Assembly (NCBI GenBank): GCA_005777235.1
Contig: SXND01000237.1
Location: forward strand, 1 to 35,689
Source of the DNA: Pseudomonadota bacterium
Lineage (GTDB): Bacteria; Tectomicrobia; Entotheonellia; Entotheonellales; Entotheonellaceae
DNA length: 35,689 bases
Reading direction: 5' to 3'
Shown here: positions 32,578 to 35,689 of the stretch, piece after piece
How the letters are laid out: every line of letters starts with the position of its first letter
How positions within the stretch are numbered: position 1 is the first letter of the stretch
Program-made: the position numbers and the translations under genes
The notes under the pieces: generated by a model
Database searches by the model: none
What the model was told of the DNA's origin: nothing
Seen by the model: only the letters and a program-made list of their open reading frames with translations

Positions 32578-34545
32578 TCAACCCTGCGTCATGAAGGCTT
32601 CGTAACGCCGCATGGCGCGCTGCACCACGGCGTCCACATCGGCAGCCAGGAGATAGCCTTGCGCACTGAGCGCTGCGGCGGCTTGCTGTACTAAGGCCCT
32701 ATACTGCTCTGGCGACGCGTAACGCTCTGCAATCGCCAGGCGTGGATCACCCGACTGCTCTCGTGCACTTGCTGTGGGCGCAAAGCAGATCGTACTCCCT
32801 TGCATGCGCAGGGATTGATCGGGCGCCCCGTGCGCCGGATGGCGCAGATTCCAGCCGGTATAGGTCGCCAGCGGCACGCTGAGTTCCGGCAGGCGAATAC
32901 CAGCAATCTCGTTACCATCGGCATCGACGGCAGGCACGAGCATGGCATAGGGTTCCCCAACGTGTGGCGGCAGTACCGCCGCGATGCCCTGGTCCCAGGT
33001 GGCGCCGAAGTCGAGCCGATGCGGCTGCGGGAAGAGGCTGGGGAATTTGCCACCCGGCAGGGCCTGAAACACCGGAGCCAGCTGTTCCGGCGGTACCGCG
33101 GTGCCATCCGCCAGGCGTGGATAACAGCTCGGCGGCGGTGGGGTGTTGTGGCTCACCCAGCGGTCGAGGTTGACCAGCGCGGCACGCAGCAGTGGACTGT
33201 AGTCAAGGCTGTTCATGGGCTGCTGCCCACGCGTCCCGTCACCGGCCCGGTCCGTCAGCGGCAGCTTGCCTGGGGTATGCTGCGTGCTGGCAAAGAGATA
33301 CAGCCGCACTGTATCGGGGAGGGCCACATCGGTACGGCCATCGACGCTGATATGCCCCAAAGCGGCATCCCCGCGCCAGTATTCTGCCGAGCTATTGGTG
33401 TAGAGGATTTTCGGGCAGTGGCCAGAGCTGTTCAGGCGGCGCAGTAGACCATCGCGCTGATCGGTAACTGGATCGACTTGTTCAGCGTCGGTAAACGGAA
33501 AGACCGTGTTGGGGCCTTGCAGAGCGGTGGAAGAGGGTTGGGCAAAGCGTCGATTGAATTCGCCGCGTTGCGCCCCGGCCACATGCGGCATGAGGCCATC
33601 AAAGACTTGCCGATCGGCTTCATCACGGTTGAGGCCGAGATAGAGGAAATGCCGCAGAAAACGTCCACTCTGCGAGGCCCCAAAGCCATAGGCATATTCC
33701 AAGCCCCCGGCGCAGGGATTGCGTTGCGCATCGGTTTCATATTTCAGATATGACACCACATCACGTACCGCTAAGAGCCCGAGGCCCGCCACCGGGGCGT
33801 TGCGGGTACGGTAGACGCACTCGTAGATTTTGCCGGCGCGGAAAGCGCCTTCGAGCAATACGGAGGTCGTCGCCGGCACTGCCTCGCCACGCGTCACCCG
33901 CGCAAAGCTCCACTGCTCGCGTGGGATGACTTGGCGCGGGGCATTTTCGGCATCGCGCACGGTCAGCACCGCCTGCGGGTCGTCAACGTCAATGGTAGGG
34001 TAGGGTTGATGCATCCGGTCGGCGAGCACCAGCGATGGCGTGGTCGTTTGCGGCCACCACTGGCATAGCACCGGCCCGCTGGCCTGGGTGCCATTCTCCA
34101 GCGTCTGCGGCATGCCCGCGCCATACAAACCATCCATGCGCATGACATCCCATTGCCAGCCGCACCACGCCATGGTGTAGCCCTGTTGCAGGACAAACGC
34201 CTCGCCGAGATAGTTGGGATCGCTGAGATTCGGCGTGTCGGCGACATGGTCAAAACGAGCAAAGGTGCGCACACGGCCGCGATTGATGACTTCAAAGAAC
34301 AGGCGCCGATTGCTACGGGAAGGAGTCACCGGCTGAAGAAGGGTGAAATCCGCCCACCATTCGACCTGTCCAGCACGATTGCGGGCGGCGTTGGCGATAT
34401 CGGTGATGCCTTGCTGACAGGGGTGGGTGGGATCGGCAGCAAAGGTGACGCTGCCGTGCAGTACTTCATAGGCCCCTGTCGCGCCAAAGGCTTTGCCGCC
34501 GAGGAGCGGTTCACGCGAGGTAATGTCAAGACGAGTTACTGCCAT
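32578..34545 (-). CDS. Large alpha/beta hydrolase domain protein
   Basis: 655 residues with an alpha/beta hydrolase domain of the large 'alpha/beta hydrolase domain-containing' kind (Abhydrolase_10-like). The N-terminus is the family's typical beta-rich region (SREPLLGGKAFGATGAYEVL). The nucleophile elbow is GASQSGRF with S293. There is no signal peptide. The substrate is unknown. ATG 34545 has AAGGAG upstream. It lies 21 bases after the truncated MFS gene on the same strand, so the two formed an operon. Confidence 0.8.
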   Translation of the reverse strand: MAVTRLDITSREPLLGGKAFGATGAYEVLHGSVTFAADPTHPCQQGITDIANAARNRAGQVEWWADFTLLQPVTPSRSNRRLFFEVINRGRVRTFARFDHVADTPNLSDPNYLGEAFVLQQGYTMAWCGWQWDVMRMDGLYGAGMPQTLENGTQASGPVLCQWWPQTTTPSLVLADRMHQPYPTIDVDDPQAVLTVRDAENAPRQVIPREQWSFARVTRGEAVPATTSVLLEGAFRAGKIYECVYRTRNAPVAGLGLLAVRDVVSYLKYETDAQRNPCAGGLEYAYGFGASQSGRFLRHFLYLGLNRDEADRQVFDGLMPHVAGAQRGEFNRRFAQPSSTALQGPNTVFPFTDAEQVDPVTDQRDGLLRRLNSSGHCPKILYTNSSAEYWRGDAALGHISVDGRTDVALPDTVRLYLFASTQHTPGKLPLTDRAGDGTRGQQPMNSLDYSPLLRAALVNLDRWVSHNTPPPPSCYPRLADGTAVPPEQLAPVFQALPGGKFPSLFPQPHRLDFGATWDQGIAAVLPPHVGEPYAMLVPAVDADGNEIAGIRLPELSVPLATYTGWNLRHPAHGAPDQSLRMQGSTICFAPTASAREQSGDPRLAIAERYASPEQYRALVQQAAAALSAQGYLLAADVDAVVQRAMRRYEAFMTQG

Positions 34546-34566
34546 GCGGGCTCTCCTTGTGAAACC

Positions 34567-35552
34567 TTAGGAACGCACCGGCTGCGGTGTCGGTGACACC
34601 CGCACCGGCGGCGTACGATCGGTAATGGATGGCATCAATACCATGATCACGGCGAGGAGTACAATCCCCAACAGGGCATGCATACGCAGCGCAAACACCG
34701 GGTGGATGGCACTGGCCATGGCGCCCATGAGCAGCGAACCGAACGGGCCGGTCCCGATGGTGATACTCAGGACACCCAATGCCCGTCCACGCATCTCCTC
34801 CGGCGAGGCCAGCATCACCAGCGCTGACTGCATGGCGCCGAACCCGGCAGTCCCCAGACCGAGGCAGAGTAGCGCTGGCAGCGCAATGATATACCAACGC
34901 GACATGGAAAATGCACATAGCCCAATAAACCCCAGCAGCGAGCCGGCCAGGAAGATCCTGCCGTGGTAGTGCAGACGGGTGGACGAGGCAATGAGCACCG
35001 CCCCTGTGAGCGCCCCCAGGCCCTCCGAGGCTTGCAAGGCCCCCATCAGGGCCGCATCGACGTGCAGCACGTCGCGGGCGATAATTGGCACCATCTGGAC
35101 ATACGGAAATAGCAGCACGTTCATCACCACTGTAATGTACAGCGTGGCCATAATGGTGCGATTCCCACGCACGTAGTGCAAGCCTTCGAGGAGATTGCGT
35201 CCCAGGCTCTGCGTACGCCGTGGCACCTGGCGTGAGCTCTGCGGTACCGGCAACGTCCACAGCAGCACAAAGGCCACGGCGCAAAACATGGTGATGACGC
35301 CATAGCCGCCCGCTACGCCTGCCACCGTAATGAGCAGTCCGGCGAGCGCCGGACCGCACATGCGGCTGGCATTCATCCCGACCGCATCCAGAGCCAGGGC
35401 ATTGGTCACGCCCTCAGAGCCGAGCAGGTCGTAGAGCAGTGCACGCCGCGACGGGGTATCCAGGGCCCAACAGGCTCCGGTGGTCAGGATGCCCAGATAC
35501 ACATGCCACACCTCGACGAGCCCCGTACTGAGCACGCCCAGCAGGAGGGCCC
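34567..35552 (-). pseudogene. MFS exporter, 5' end removed by IS630-family insertion
   Basis: The remaining 320-odd residues are the last two-thirds of an MFS drug- or siderophore-exporter-like protein (MFS_3/EntS type): GACWALDTPSRRALLYDLLG marks the loop after TM4, followed by further helices. About 95 N-terminal residues and the native start are missing. The frame runs upstream through RALLLGVLS to the CTAG at 35552-35555 and then into the insertion sequence, where it meets the transposase stop. A GTG at 35535 could only give a truncated product. The missing 5' part would lie beyond the element, outside the window. Confidence 0.8.
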
Positions 35553-35689
35553 TAGAGCATTTTCATAATTTACGCACTGCATATCCGGCTTTATAGAAGA
35601 AGTTGTTGCAATGGGATGGGGTGACCGCATCATAGATCTTACCAATGGCGCTCCAGAGGGCTTCGACGGTGCGTTCGGCGAGAGTGCGC
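35553..35689 (-). mobile_element. IS630-family insertion sequence, right end
   Basis: The element runs off the window. Its end abuts a TA (35553-35554) within CTAG, the usual IS630-type target. The terminal sequence begins GAGCATTTTCATAATT, overlapping the transposase 3' end, as is common for this family. Confidence 0.75.
35563..35689 (-). CDS. IS630-family transposase, C-terminal part (runs off window)
   Basis: The minus strand encodes RTLAERTVEALWSAIGKIYD, then VTPSHCNNFFYKAGYAVRKL and a TGA stop at 35565-35563. This is the usual C-terminus of IS630-type DDE transposases (AERTVEALWxxIG...CxNxFxxAGY). The catalytic DDE core lies outside the window. Confidence 0.85.
   Translation of the reverse strand, partial: RTLAERTVEALWSAIGKIYDAVTPSHCNNFFYKAGYAVRKL

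Overview
The window is about 35.7 kb of high-GC (roughly 60 percent by eye) Gram-negative-type bacterial DNA. It carries Tat and lipoprotein signals, a TRAP transporter, a periplasmic diheme-type protein and many 'environmental' families. The gene mix resembles large-genome uncultured lineages such as Tectomicrobia/Entotheonella, Rokubacteria or deltaproteobacterial groups. That placement is inference from gene content only. No rRNA, tRNA or CRISPR array was seen.

Layout. 1-730 is gene-poor, with decayed coding fragments. 797-1369 (-) is a redoxin gene read through an in-frame TGA at the peroxidatic position, so it is almost certainly a selenoprotein that ordinary gene calling would truncate. 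It faces a YfcD-like NUDIX gene. Next on the plus strand come a membrane class III nucleotide cyclase, an SGNH hydrolase, a GreA-type factor, an SMP-30 lactonase, a Uma2 nuclease, aminopeptidase C and an Fe-ADH-like protein that lacks two metal ligands. A GNAT gene on the minus strand and a Fur-rubrerythrin fusion gene diverge from a 440 bp region that holds a clear sigma70 promoter and a structured leader. The same leader motif also precedes the GreA-type gene. A leuD-leuC pair follows.

14.4-18.6 kb (-) is a four-gene operon behind a near-consensus promoter: DUF350 membrane protein, glutathionylspermidine-synthase-like ATP-grasp enzyme, Tat-type lipoprotein and a DUF1517-like protein. It looks like a variant of the poorly understood DUF350/ATP-grasp envelope cassettes. 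19.1-22.8 kb (-) holds a CoxG-like SRPBCC protein and a complete TRAP transporter (P-Q-M). 23.0-24.4 kb (-) is a HisH/HisF2 pair of the sugar-acetamidino type, without its usual amidotransferase partner. 24.6-30.5 kb (-) is one giant secreted mosaic protein (about 1,966 aa): sorbosone-dehydrogenase propeller, two-CxxCH domain, dockerin, two LamG, Ig-like, kelch-like, Ig-like, LamG. cobQ follows on the plus strand. The right end (-) has a large alpha/beta hydrolase and an MFS exporter whose 5' part has been cut off by an IS630-family insertion.

Themes: redox and iron handling (seleno-redoxin, Fur-rubrerythrin), envelope functions (DUF350 operon, giant protein, TRAP), and recent IS activity at the right edge. 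The best candidates for new biology are the selenoprotein, the Fur-rubrerythrin fusion with its shared leader element, and the DUF350/ATP-grasp/Tat-lipoprotein operon.
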